From Climacium dendroides (lineage: Eukaryota; Streptophyta; Bryopsida; Hypnales; Climaciaceae), in NCBI GenBank assembly GCA_950106755.1, contig OX467092.1:9920001-9984000 (forward strand): a DNA stretch of 64,000 nucleotides, given 5' to 3'. Numbering within the stretch: position 1 is the stretch's first letter; every line of letters begins with the position of its first letter. The position numbers and the translations under genes were made by a program. The notes under the pieces were generated by a model that saw only the letters and a list, made by a program, of their open reading frames with translations, was not told the DNA's origin and ran no database searches. Shown here piece after piece: positions 45,600 through 56,349 of the stretch.

Positions 45600-47042
45600 G
45601 GGTCAATGGGATAAATAAGGCGTGATCTATAATTGCGGTTGAGTTGGTTGCTAGCTGAATCAGATGAAGTCCGATGGAGAGTTCGATTGAAGGCTCAGTC
45701 TAGAAGTGGAATCCAAAGCTCCTACAGCGGTGAAGGCTGGTAGTATTCGATTGTGCGTAGGAGTTTGTGGCTAAGTTTGATAGTTCTGTCTGTGTGGTGT
45801 CGTTGTAGTGTTCGATGGGAGTTCAATTGTGATGTTGTGCGTTAGTGCTTCGTTTGTGTTGAATCGATAGATCATAGAGTGCAATGTGAGATTAATAGTT
45901 CAAGTGTGTAATAGTGATTAGATCGGACTGGATCGATAGATATTATTCGGAGTGGAGTGGAATGATGGAATAGAGAGAAACTATTGTAATACTTTTTTAT
46001 TTTTTTATATGGAGATGTAATGTGAAATCTATCGTGTAGAAACATCTGTGTATTGCGGAACTCTATTGTAAATTCAAATGTGAAATACAGAGCAACATTC
46101 TATAGTAATTCAGATTTGTATTTATTTGCATCATTGATTTCTATATCTGAATTATCCTTTGTGAATGTCAATTGTGTAAATGGGTGAATGCAGTATGAAT
46201 GTGTGAATTTCTATAGTCTGTGTTAATCTTGTTTATCATGAGTGCTCAATAGGTGAATTATGTGAGATTATCTATAGTGCTTAATGCATGGCTGGATGGT
46301 GAGATGTATCAATAGTGAAGGGATGATGGCTGCAATGATTGAATGGAGAATCTATAGTTAAATAATGCTGCCATTTCATTTTGAGAGTTATATATAAATT
46401 AATTTATTATCTATAGAATGGATTCAGAGTGGTTAGTGAGGAATGGAGGTTCCATTAAAAATTAATAGCAATAAGATCATTTAACAATTGAAATTAATCT
46501 ATAGAATAGTGTGATTTGATATCAATGAAGAGTGACTCAACAAACTGAGATCAATAGAATTCATAGTCTGAGTGATATTGCAATGGATAGAGAGTCTGCA
46601 AAATTGAAAATGAAGACTTGTACCTTTTGCAATCAATTGGACTACGGAAAATCAAAATGTAAATCTAAGAAAGAAAAAAGCAAAATAAAAAATAAAATAA
46701 AAGAATCAATTAAAGATACTAAAAGATTGGATGAGCAAAAAGATTAATAGAGATTGTACCAACTAGTTAGTGAGGTTGACAAGGAAGTGAGTGGACAAAG
46801 CTGAGTCAATAGATTCACATACAATTGATAAGTTTCCATCCTTTGATTAAATATAATAAAAGTATAATCTTATCTATTGTGATCGGCCTGGTTAGGAATT
46901 ATTTAAATCCTCAATTGTGCACAATCCTGGGATTGATTTAAACTCCCATGTAAATTACTATAGATAACTATTCCTCCTTGAGAACAAACTCAAATTATAG
47001 GAATTCCTCAATGGTTCATCCATTGTAGAAAACCAAACTACA
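45600..47042 (+). mobile_element. Probable 5' LTR region of a gag-only LTR retrotransposon
   Basis: The right border is set by CA at 47041-47042 followed three bases later by a primer-binding site. The left border is not identified. The sequence is unusually rich in the palindrome CTATAG. A zinc-knuckle-like open frame lies at 46532-46747. No matching 3' LTR was found in the window. Confidence 0.4.
46532..46747 (+). pseudogene. Zinc-knuckle-like relic, His replaced by Tyr
   Basis: The frame contains CTFCNQLDYGKSKC, which fits CX2CX4HX4C except that the His position is Tyr (TAC, one C-to-T step from CAC). A long Lys-rich tail follows. It resembles a retrotransposon gag C-terminus. It lies upstream of the primer-binding site, so it belongs to an older insertion or to the LTR region itself. 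Confidence 0.35.
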
Positions 47043-47045
47043 TAA

Positions 47046-47063
47046 TGGTGCCGTTGTCGGGGA
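47046..47063 (+). other. Primer-binding site, tRNA-Asp type
   Basis: TGGTGCCGTTGTCGGGGA differs from TGGCGCCGTTGCCGGGGA, the tRNA-Asp-complementary site of Athila/Tat-type plant Ty3 elements, by two C-to-T changes only. Confidence 0.7.
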
Positions 47064-47099
47064 GGAAGTAAATTTTGCCTATAGGTAATTTTAATTGAA

Positions 47100-50000
47100 T
47101 TGTGTCAATCGAAGAGGGAAATAGTGACACTTGATGGAATTCAAATGAGCCATAGATGGAGTCTAAGTCCTAAAAACCCTGTGAAAAGAGAAAAAGAAAG
47201 AGCCGCTAGGGATGAATGTGCAAGAGTAAAAGCATTAAGGGATTTCCAAGAATTGGAATTAAGAGCAAAAAAAAAGAGTCCAATTGTTTCCCAGTCTATG
47301 GCTGAATCCAGCAGAGTATCAATAGTTGATGGAACCAGTCTATTGGTGAGGGTCAATTGTCTGGAAATTTTACTTTCCCTGGTGTTTCAATTGTATCGAC
47401 TGATTCTATAGACCAATTGGATTCTACTTTTGGGATCACAGAAGTAGAACCAGATGCTATTGTTGAAATAGGATTGACAAAATCTATAGAATCAATCAAT
47501 AGGGAACAGAGGATATCTTCTATAGAATCTCCTTCCACTAGAATCCCTATAGAATCTTTCCCACCATTTGGGCTTGACCATACCTTATGTGAGGGAATTT
47601 GTCTATCGGGATTTTCTACTCCGGTAGGAACTGTAGGAAAATTTGTAAATGAAGAAATTGTAAACGCAAGTGATTTAGTATTTAGTGAAATTGATGAAAG
47701 TGAAAATAGTGAAGCCCAGAGCTACCATAGTAAGGATGGTGATGCTGCCATAGAAAGTGGTAGTGTGGGGACTTGATCCTTTATTTGGGGTTGTGTAAAT
47801 CAATTGTATGAGGAATTTGTTGATAATAAAATTAAAAGTTCTTGGGATCAAGGAAATAAAATTTCTATTACATCTATCACTACAAGGATATCTGTGTCCT
47901 TATTGACAACAAATTAACAAAAATTTGTCAATTGCTTTGTCAGTGGGAACGTCTTGATTTGGCCAATTAGTTGACAGAATTTTGTCATCAAAATTTGAGA
48001 CCTTTTCAACCTGATTTTCATCCATGATGTCAAAAAAACTAATGATTTCTAGGCTCATGGCCCAAGTTTGTCACATTGTTCCTAAACAACCAACTAATTA
48101 AGTATTACTACTAAAAAACATTATTCATAAAAAACACGCTTCACATTCAGAAGCAAGAATCCAAATGCCTTTTATTGCAAGTGGGATAAGTGTAGAAGAC
48201 AATTGCTTTATACAAAAAGGGTGGTGGTAGGCAAGGCAACTCATATGGGATATATTAATTGTAGGAATTGTGTTCAAAGTGAAATTTCAGACCTCACTTA
48301 GGCATAGTAGCATATATTTTTTCAGAAAATTTTGAACTAAGATAAGTTGGGAAATCAATTTAAGTTTTACCTCCAAAAATTCATTTCAGATTTAGATTCT
48401 CCAATCAAAAGTTATGAACAAAATTTAGAGACAATGTAAACTTTGAACTCAAATCCTGCAATTTTTAACAATGAGTGGTCAAGCTCTCATTGTTAAATTA
48501 TCCCATAATTTTTGAGGATTCTTGATGGACAATACATTTCACTATAAAAACAGCCTCTCTATCCTCCAATCTTACAAAATTTAATTCATAGAATTCTCAT
48601 CATTTAATAGCAGCATATTGTCAATACATGCTTGTTGTCAATTTAGATAGTTTTGTATCAAAGCGTTGATAGAAACAAAGAATTGATAGGAATAGGTTCG
48701 CAATTGACAGGTACTGTCATTTCCGATAATTTTGTGTTAAATTCTTGTTATTTTGGACCCCTTTCCCTCGTAGTGTATTGATTCTTCCAATAACTTAGAA
48801 CAGAATTTGAAAAATTCTAATAAACAAAGTGATAGCTCTTCTATTGTGTTGTCTAATAATTGTTCTTCATCAAACCATAGTACTTTATCTCAACCAATTG
48901 TATACATGGCTGATCCATTGTTGCTTGTTAATATGAGGGCAGGTCAATCTAATGACCGTCCTATTTCTTTGGTACCATTGCCAAAATTCTATGGTCACAT
49001 AGGAAATGATCTTGACAAACATGTGAATGAATTTTTAACAACATGTAATGCCAATAATGCTAGGACTGATAGTCATTGGTATGCGATTTTTCCAACTACA
49101 TTAGATGATCATGCTAAACAATGGTTCCATAGGCAGCCTAGAGGGCATTTTGCCAATTGGGCGGCACTTTGTGATGCATTTATTGCTCATTTTAGACCTA
49201 TAGGATATGATGAATGATTAAGTGAATCTTTGCATGAATTGCAAATGAACACTAATGAAACTATAGATAGTTATTATGGCCAGATGGAGGATATTGTCCT
49301 ACATTTACCGGCAGGTCATGGCTTTAATGATGCTATGAAATTGGATATTTTTATTAGAAGATTAGTGCCTTTTAAATTAAAGGGGTATGTTAAAGAAGTT
49401 TCTCCAACTACCTTATTAGAGGCATACAATAGAGCAAAATTGTATGAGAATATCTGGAATAATCCAGAGCTTTATACTAAAGTGCCACAACAATCTGTAT
49501 CGTATGCGGCACCGTATGTTACAACCCCAATTCTCCCTCCACAAACGGTCCAATACGTCCCATCGTCTATTCAACTTGTTTATGCCCCTAGACCACCAGC
49601 TACACTAATAAATCCAATGGTGGTTCAACAAAAAGGGGCTAGCCCAAATCCTAATGAGGTCATCCAAGAACTAACAACCTTGATGAATGATTTAAAAGTT
49701 AATTTAGCAAAAGCGGGAAATCAAAAAGGGCAACCGGTAAATGAGAGAGCAAACATGTGGTGTACCAATTGTAAGGGTCAAAGACATCTTAATATAGATT
49801 GTCCTTTCCCACAAGGAATAATTCTTAAATGTTTCCATTGTGGTGGTAATCATGATAGTGATAGATGTAATAGTAAAGGGAAAAATGGACAAAATAGGAA
49901 TCAACAAAACCAAGTAGTCTATCAAATTGATAATGATTATAATCCCAACAATAATAATTGAGGGAGCAGTAACAACAATTGGAATAATGCTGGAGGAGGT

Positions 50001-50159
50001 GGTTGGAATAGGAGACCTAGATATCTTAGGTCTAATAATCAAAATTTTAATAACAATCCCAACTACAATAGTAATTCAAATTTTAATAATTATGCCCCAC
50101 CCAATAATGTACCCTCTAATTTTAATCCTAATGTCAAAACCGAAACAAATAGATTTTAG
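47100..50159 (+). pseudogene. Decayed gag of a Ty3-type LTR retrotransposon
   Basis: Gag packages element RNA into particles. A Retrotrans_gag domain is visible around 48960-49470 (LPKFYGHIGNDLDKHVNEF, HAKQWFHRQP, WAALCDAFIAHF, LHELQMNTNETIDSYYGQME). Two zinc knuckles follow: CTNCKGQRHLNIDC (CX2CX4HX4C) and CFHCGGNHDSDRC (CX2CX3HX4C). The tail is Asn-rich and the frame ends at the TAG at 50157-50159. The frame is broken by a frameshift near 47345, by TGA codons at 47774, 49215 and 49959 (each one step from CGA), and by an inserted CACTA element at 47878-48775. Reading through those stops the downstream frame is continuous. No protease, reverse transcriptase, RNase H or integrase coding follows, so it was probably a gag-only element or is 3'-truncated. 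Confidence 0.8.
47878..48775. mobile_element. Non-autonomous CACTA transposon inside gag (898 bp)
   Basis: The left end is CACTACAAGGATATCTG; the right end read inward is CACTACGAGGGAAAGG. It is flanked by the 3-bp target duplication TAT (47875-47877 and 48776-48778), as expected for CACTA elements. Skipping the element plus one TAT puts the two halves of the gag frame back in register. Subterminal motifs TTGTCAATT and AATTGACA recur near both ends. No transposase is encoded. Confidence 0.88.
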
Positions 50160-52921
50160 TTATTTCAAATAGAATTTGAAGTAAGAAAATTCATTCTTAG
50201 TATATTTTCTTTATTCTGTGGGGTAAAAATAGACAAATTACTAGAGTTATGGATTAACAATTGTAGGGACTTTTAATTGATGTAAAATGGTTAAGGAGGA
50301 AATTTGCACTTTCCATCCTAACGGGAAACCGGAGCCTGGAGAGTTGTCCAAAAAGTATTTTCAAAGACTTTTTGTAGTATCGGAACTAAATCCGGAATCA
50401 ATCCGGAACTATTCCGGACTAACGGATCCAAAATCCGTAAATGTCTAGGATCCGGATGAAGATTCGGATAGCATCCGGATGAAGATCCGGAATCCGGAAC
50501 ATAATTCGGAACAGAAGCTTCATACCGGGCGGTGTGAGTGGATTTCACTGTGAAGCAAAATCCATCCACAAGATTGGGCCGTGAGGAGTGTATGGACCCC
50601 TAACTACCTAGCCTTCCAAGCAATGACAATTCATCCTCAATTTAGTAGATTAACTTTAGTATGTGATTTTGCCCTAAAAATTACCATTAGGACACTCAAT
50701 GTGACTCTAAGTAAGGTTCAAGTGAAAATTCCAGCACTCAATCTCCCATAGCATCACATACACCCATTCACTCCACATACAATTGGTTCATCACAAGTTT
50801 TATAGCAATGTGTAATTAAAATTGCAATTGTTTAACCACAATTGAGAAGGGAAAACCCCATCCAAACCTCCAATTGTTCCCCCTTCTAAAGGCAACAGAC
50901 CAGCCTTCACAAAAACAGTCACCATTTCTTCACACTATCTCCAATTGGCTTGAGTTTTGACTTTTTGGAAAGCTAACTTGATCATCCTTGTCTTCCCCAA
51001 AATTCAGCTCCATCCCGTTCTTCAATCGTCCGAAGTGGCTCGCCAAAGTCGGTGCTATCCATTCGCCGCGGTAGTAGACCTCTTCTCACAAAAATAGTCA
51101 CCATTTCTTCACACCATCTCCAATTGGCTTGAGTTTTGACTTTTTGGAAAGCTAACTTCATTCTCCTTGTCCTCCCCAAAATTCAGCTCCATCCCGTTCT
51201 TCAATCGTTCAAAGTGTCTCGCCAAAGTTGATGCTGTCCATTCGCCGCGGCAATAGACCTCTTCTCACAAAAACGGTCGCCATTTCTTCAAATTTGCTTC
51301 AAATTGTATGAAAATTGTCTTCATGTAAAGCTAACTTGAATGCGCCTCTCCCCTACAATTTTCGTCCCCATCAAAGCTACTTTCCGGCCTTCGTAGCTCT
51401 TCAAAGATGGCAGTTTGGTGGAAGGCTCCGAAACCCTAACTCTCCTTCATGTTTTCTCTTCCAATTTCCCATCTAACCTTATACCACTCCTCTTTTCACC
51501 CATTTTACCTCCCAAGGTGAAAACTTACTCGATTAATTACTCTACCCTCAATCCCCACCCTAATACTCTTCCATTTCTAACTTTCTTCTTCACAATTTCA
51601 CACCCACACCCCAAAAACATGCACATCCCAAAAAACACACAAGAGAAAGTGGAGAGAGAGAGCTCCTAACCCTAATTCGACCTTTTCCCCAAACTAACTA
51701 ACTAACCCTCCTAATCACTTTCATCCAAGTTAATTTACTGAAATTTCATTAAATCATTACTAATTGCCTAAATTAGAGTTTCTACCACTATGTTAGTTTT
51801 CTCATAGTAGTTTTAAGTTTGATAACTTCTTTTGTGCTTTTCATATTTCTTCTTTTTTATTGGTTTTTGATTTATATTTAGGTCCATTTTCAACTTCTAA
51901 TCCTTGTTTTCAATTCCTTTTTGTATTTTTTATCTTTTTAAATATTTTTGGGTTGAAATTTTGATCTAGTTTCTTGTCTTATGTACTAAAAGTCTTCTAA
52001 CTAATAATTATAGTTTGATCTAATGTACTAACACCTTTGAACTTCAAATCTTACACATAGTTTTTATATTTTCAATGATTTTAAAGGTGAACCAATATTA
52101 TGGTTCATAGGCGGCAACGAAGACAACTCCGGTTGGAAGCGGAAAGGGCAGATCCGGAATGGATCCGGAATTTTAGGAATTTTCGGAACTTTAGGAAGAC
52201 CCGGAATTTTAGGAAATTCTGGATTTATAGGATCTGATGCTGATCTTTCCAGATATCCCGGGATGTTCACTACGGATTACCGAAAATCTTGCAGACCAAT
52301 AGGAGTGTTTTGTGTGATTTTGAGATGATGTTAGGTTTAGTATAAGTTAATTTTTGATGGACCTTTGTGGTCACTCACTCACCACATTATTTTCAGTTTG
52401 TACCTTTTGAGCTTAATTCAAAGCGTTTGGAGGCTTTCCATTCTCTTCCTTCTTATACTTGGTGCATACTTGTGTGGGTGTGGGTCCATTCGTGCCTTTT
52501 CCGGATGCTGAGAACTTACCTTGATTAGCAAGAGTCGACGTTGTGAGTGGTCCAAACGTCACTGGATTGATGGGGAGATCGGTCGGATTGTTCCGGAGGA
52601 AGTGTTAGTGTACTACCTGCCTAGATGCTGGTATAACCTGAGGAGAGAATACTGCCTCGTGTGTGAGGGTGTCTGAGAGGCTGCAAGCAAGATTCCATGT
52701 ACGGGAGTTTGTACGACGTGCTCGAATTCTGAATACCGGAATTCCCCATAGATGGAGTCAAAGCCCCAATGTAACGCCCAAGAGAGTGTGAGGATGTCCA
52801 CCTGGTCGATGGAAGGCTCAGTGTTGAATTGATGCTAGAATGTCGTTGTAGTCCTTAACCGTCCTTGCGTGACCTGGTCCAGTAAGTATTCCGGATTTGT
52901 GAAGTGACGAACAACAGAATA
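50160..52921. repeat. Retroelement-like relic, copy 2, with TCCGGA-rich flanks
   Basis: Positions 50540-51830 repeat the blocks of 2220-3720 in the same order. At 50.90-51.40 kb three tandem units of about 170-180 bp are clear (CCATTTCTTC at 50922, 51101 and 51270; CCCCAAAATTCAGCTCCATC in two). TCCGGA-rich segments lie at 50375-50515 and 52150-52220. From 52.3 to 52.9 kb the sequence is moderate-GC without a recognised gene. Confidence 0.5.
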
Positions 52922-53700
52922 CACTAGAAGAAAAACGTGTCCGTTGCAACCGACTGAGATGCGACTATGTGTCCTATACAATTGTATTGCGATTGTAGCC
53001 CTCTGTATTTGCACCAAATTTGACGTGTATGTAGTTGTAGTCGCAAAGTAGTTGGAAAATGAAGAGTAGGGTTACGATACTATAACAGAAGAACAGATAG
53101 GAGGTATTCTACATCCAATATTCATCGCAGTTGTCCATGTAGACAGCTATCCACGAAATAGAGGCCAGCGTGGAAAAATGTAGTCACTCCAATTACAGAA
53201 AACAAACTAATTACTATGCTGCAACTAAAAACGGCAACATTGCAACTCAAAAATGACTCAAATGCAACTAGGAATCAACTATACTGCAACTAGAACCCGA
53301 CTACAGTGCAACTAAAAAACGATGCAAATGCAACTAGAAAACAATTGCAATGCAACTAGAACATGATTGAAAATCGACTATAGTGCAACTAAAAAACGAT
53401 TGAAATGCAACTAGAGAACAATTGCAATACAACTAGAAAATGACTACAGTGCAACTAGAAGAAGACTACAATGCAACTAAAAAACAACTACGGTTCCACT
53501 ACAGAACAAGTAGACTTTGGCTACAATTTGACTAAAATTCAACAACATAATGACTATAGTTTGATTACAAAACAAAGGCAGTTAGAGTTCTTAGTCAAAA
53601 TGCTATAGTACTTATTTCATATGAGTTGTAGTTGCATCCTTACTTTGCTAGACAATTGTGATTGTAAGTTTACTATGAGTTCACTATGAGATGCAACCTA
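52922..53700 (+). mobile_element. CACTA-like segment with a TGCAACTA array
   Basis: Starts CACTAGAAGAAAAACGTGTC, a typical CACTA-type end, preceded by ATA. From 53219 to 53500 the octamer TGCAACTA (with slight variants) recurs about every 20-22 bases, more than a dozen times. The inverse form TAGTTGCAT appears near 53630. Inverted subterminal arrays are usual for CACTA elements. The right terminus is not found, so the extent is uncertain. Confidence 0.45.
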
Positions 53701-53998
53701 TGATTTTTGTATTTGAAGCTGGTTTAGAGCCATTCAAGTTGCACACTTCATAAGACCAAATAAGTATGCCTTTGTGATATTATTCATCTATAATTTTTAA
53801 AGGTTCACTTCATTTGTACTCGCTTTTTTCTTTAATAGAGGGTAGACAATTGCATGCGTTAGTGCATTAAGTCTATTTGAAATGAAGGATACAACATACA
53901 AAGAAACTTTCAAACTTAAAAATCACCATTTTCTTGGAAATAAATGGTGTCAATATCTTGCACAGGCTAAGAGACTATCCTCTGCAGATAACTCTATA

Positions 53999-55700
53999 CA
54001 CTAGTAGAAAAGGGGCTATCAATGACTGCTCTGTATGACTGCATAACCAATCATTTTGGACACTTATGACGATAGTATGACTGAAAGTAGATTTTGGGCT
54101 TAGAGTCATAGAGGACGAGTGATTATGGATAAGACAGTCATTTATACCATGATCATTTTTTTTCATTGTATGTTGATGTGGAACTTCATCCAGATGTGAT
54201 AATATGGACACCTCCAATGGTGCGTTGCCATGTGGCTACAGAGCCGACTTGCTGAGTTGGCGGTTTTTTACCGGCTGATATTGGAGTGATTCTATTGGAT
54301 AACGACTAAATTTTGAGCTGAAATGCAGAATACTTGATCTCAGGTTAATCATATTGTAGTCATATTCAAGGTTGCTGTAGTCATTTGTCAGTTTTTTCGG
54401 AGGTGAGTGCAGTCATATTGTAGTCATATTTGAGGCTATCGTAGTCATAAATTAGATATTATTCAATTGAATGTAGTGATTAATACGGTTAGGGATGTGC
54501 TTGATCGGGTCATTCTGCAAAATGACTCGGCCTTATGATATGACTAGGGTATGGTTTTACGTAGTCATTGTATAGTTCAAAAAGAGTGCTATAAGACATA
54601 TGTGAAGAAAATGTGCATAAATTGTATCATTCCAACAAAGCCTTCTTTTCCATTAATAATCCGTATATGATGAACAGTTTAGAGATGCATATTTTTCAAA
54701 CATAAAGATGTCAAATTTTGGCTTAATAACCACTTGGACAAATGACTTTGACAATGGTGCTTACATCATATATACTAAGGCTGTTACAAAGAAATGACAA
54801 GTAAAATATAAATAATAGTATATTTAAAAAAATGGGACATCATGATGGCTATGACCACATTGATGACAAACATGTTTCTTACACTCCTACTCACATCATC
54901 TATCTCTGAAAATGGTTTGTCTACAACCCACAGTTAGAAGTCCTAGACACATAGCTAAGCCCATACCACAATTATGGACTTCAGAGAACAACTTTGATGA
55001 ACTTTCCCTCCCACAAAGTACAGAAACCCACAGCGTCCTTCACCTTTGTTTGGTCATCAGCCGCATTTGGGAACATCAATGTCACTTGTGGCCAAATGGC
55101 CTCTTTGACATCCACTTTGTAGCAAGAGTCAGGAATAGTGCAAAAATGGAACTTGTACTGCCTACCCAATCCGCTGATGGTACCCGTAGCAACGCTCTGC
55201 TTCAAATTCTTTGGATTCAGTAAAAATACTTCTTGCCCACAAATGAACTGCTACAAAAAATGAAGGTGTCAAGTTCCAGTCTGATCTTGCACAAATGACT
55301 CTTACTAGGCATACAATCAATACTATGGCTACATATACTCTCAATGTAGGGGAGTGATTGACAATTGGTTCCTAGTAGTTCACCTAGAGTCATATACTTT
55401 GGTCCCCAAGTAGTCATAAGCATAGAAATGACTACATTATGACTATTTGGGCAGTTTCTGTGTAGACATAACCACAAAAATGACTGCTTTGTGACTATGT
55501 GGGCACCCTCTGTCTTGAAGTAGCAAGTGCATGCAACCAATTAGAGAATTTAAAAAAACATGATTGTAATTACAACTCCACTTATCCTCTAACATTTATT
55601 AAAGAAACTTCTGTATAGACATGTTTTTTTACCTTCTCTGCCTGCACTTTTTTCTTCTGAATGGGCTTTGGCCTTGCTCCTCCCTTGCCAGATTTTGACT
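53999..55700. mobile_element. CACTA (En/Spm)-like element, one end recognised
   Basis: CACTAGTAGAAAAGGGGCT at 53999 is a classic plant CACTA terminus. GTAGTCAT recurs at 54350-54570, and its complement ATGACTAC or ATGACTGC at 55420-55500, matching inverted subterminal repeats. A two-exon coding relic on the minus strand lies inside or next to it. No matching right terminus is seen, so the element is degenerate or truncated and the end given is a guess. Confidence 0.5.
54981..55698 (-). pseudogene. Transposon-associated C-terminal exons (minus)
   Basis: Two GT/AG-compatible exons, phase 0: 55633-55698 (SKSGKGGARPKPIQKKKVQ, basic) and 54981-55250, ending in TGA. The second reads GQEVFLLNPKN, GLGRQYKFHFCTIPDSCYKV, DVKEAIWPQVTLMFPNAADD, KDAVGFCTLWEGKFIKVVL. 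The pattern (Cys-x-Ile-Pro ... FPN ... VGxxxxLW...FI) resembles a C-terminal domain I remember from plant En/Spm-related proteins; that link is from memory. Upstream exons were not found. The plus-strand frame at 54912-55223 is its shadow. Confidence 0.45.
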
Positions 55701-56349
55701 GCAGAATGCAAAGAATACAAGGTTAATTTAGTGAGTACATGATAAATGAGGGAACATGTAGGCCTAAGATTGAATGAAATGGAATCACAAGTCTATTCAC
55801 TTAAGAATCCTTCTACAAAGACATTGACAACATCATCAAGGTTGTTACCAACTTTTAACATGTCATTGTGAATTTAAAAATGTTTGGTATTCACTTCTGG
55901 GTAAAAACGAGGTAATAGGAGCCAAAACCAACATCCTATGGGTGGTTTTTAAAGCTGGTTTTAAGTGGAACTTGGATGAGTTGTACACGTAGTTAATTAC
56001 AAGCGCCACATTACATGCTGACAGTGGACCAACGGGTTTTTCTGTCATTCTTTCAATTCAACGAGTCTGACTCTGCTCAGGTTCCACTCTGGCGCTCACG
56101 TCCTGCTCTGGTGCTCACGTTGTCTGATTTTTTGTTTGGTCATATTTTGTTTTGGCGGCGCTTGCACTATGCGCAGGCTGTTGATGTGCTCAACTTCTGA
56201 ACTTTGCAAATCTTGTGTAGGGTTAGTTTGCTCAGATGCGAGGTTACAATTCTAGTCTCAATCAGTGTACAATTCAGGGTTTAGGTGGGATTTGAGCACA
56301 TTGGTTTGGTTTTTGCTTACCGCTGAATTTACTCAGTCTATTGCGCATA

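Noticed and set aside
53219..53500. CRISPR-like array from regular TGCAACTA spacing
   Set aside because: The spacers are short and mutually related, the genome is plant nuclear, and there are no cas genes.
52922..53998. The CACTA-type ends at 52922 and 53999 as two ends of one element
   Set aside because: Both are in the same orientation, so they cannot form a terminal inverted pair.
54912..55223. 103-codon plus-strand frame
   Set aside because: Shadow of the better-supported minus-strand exon with splice sites and conserved-looking residues.
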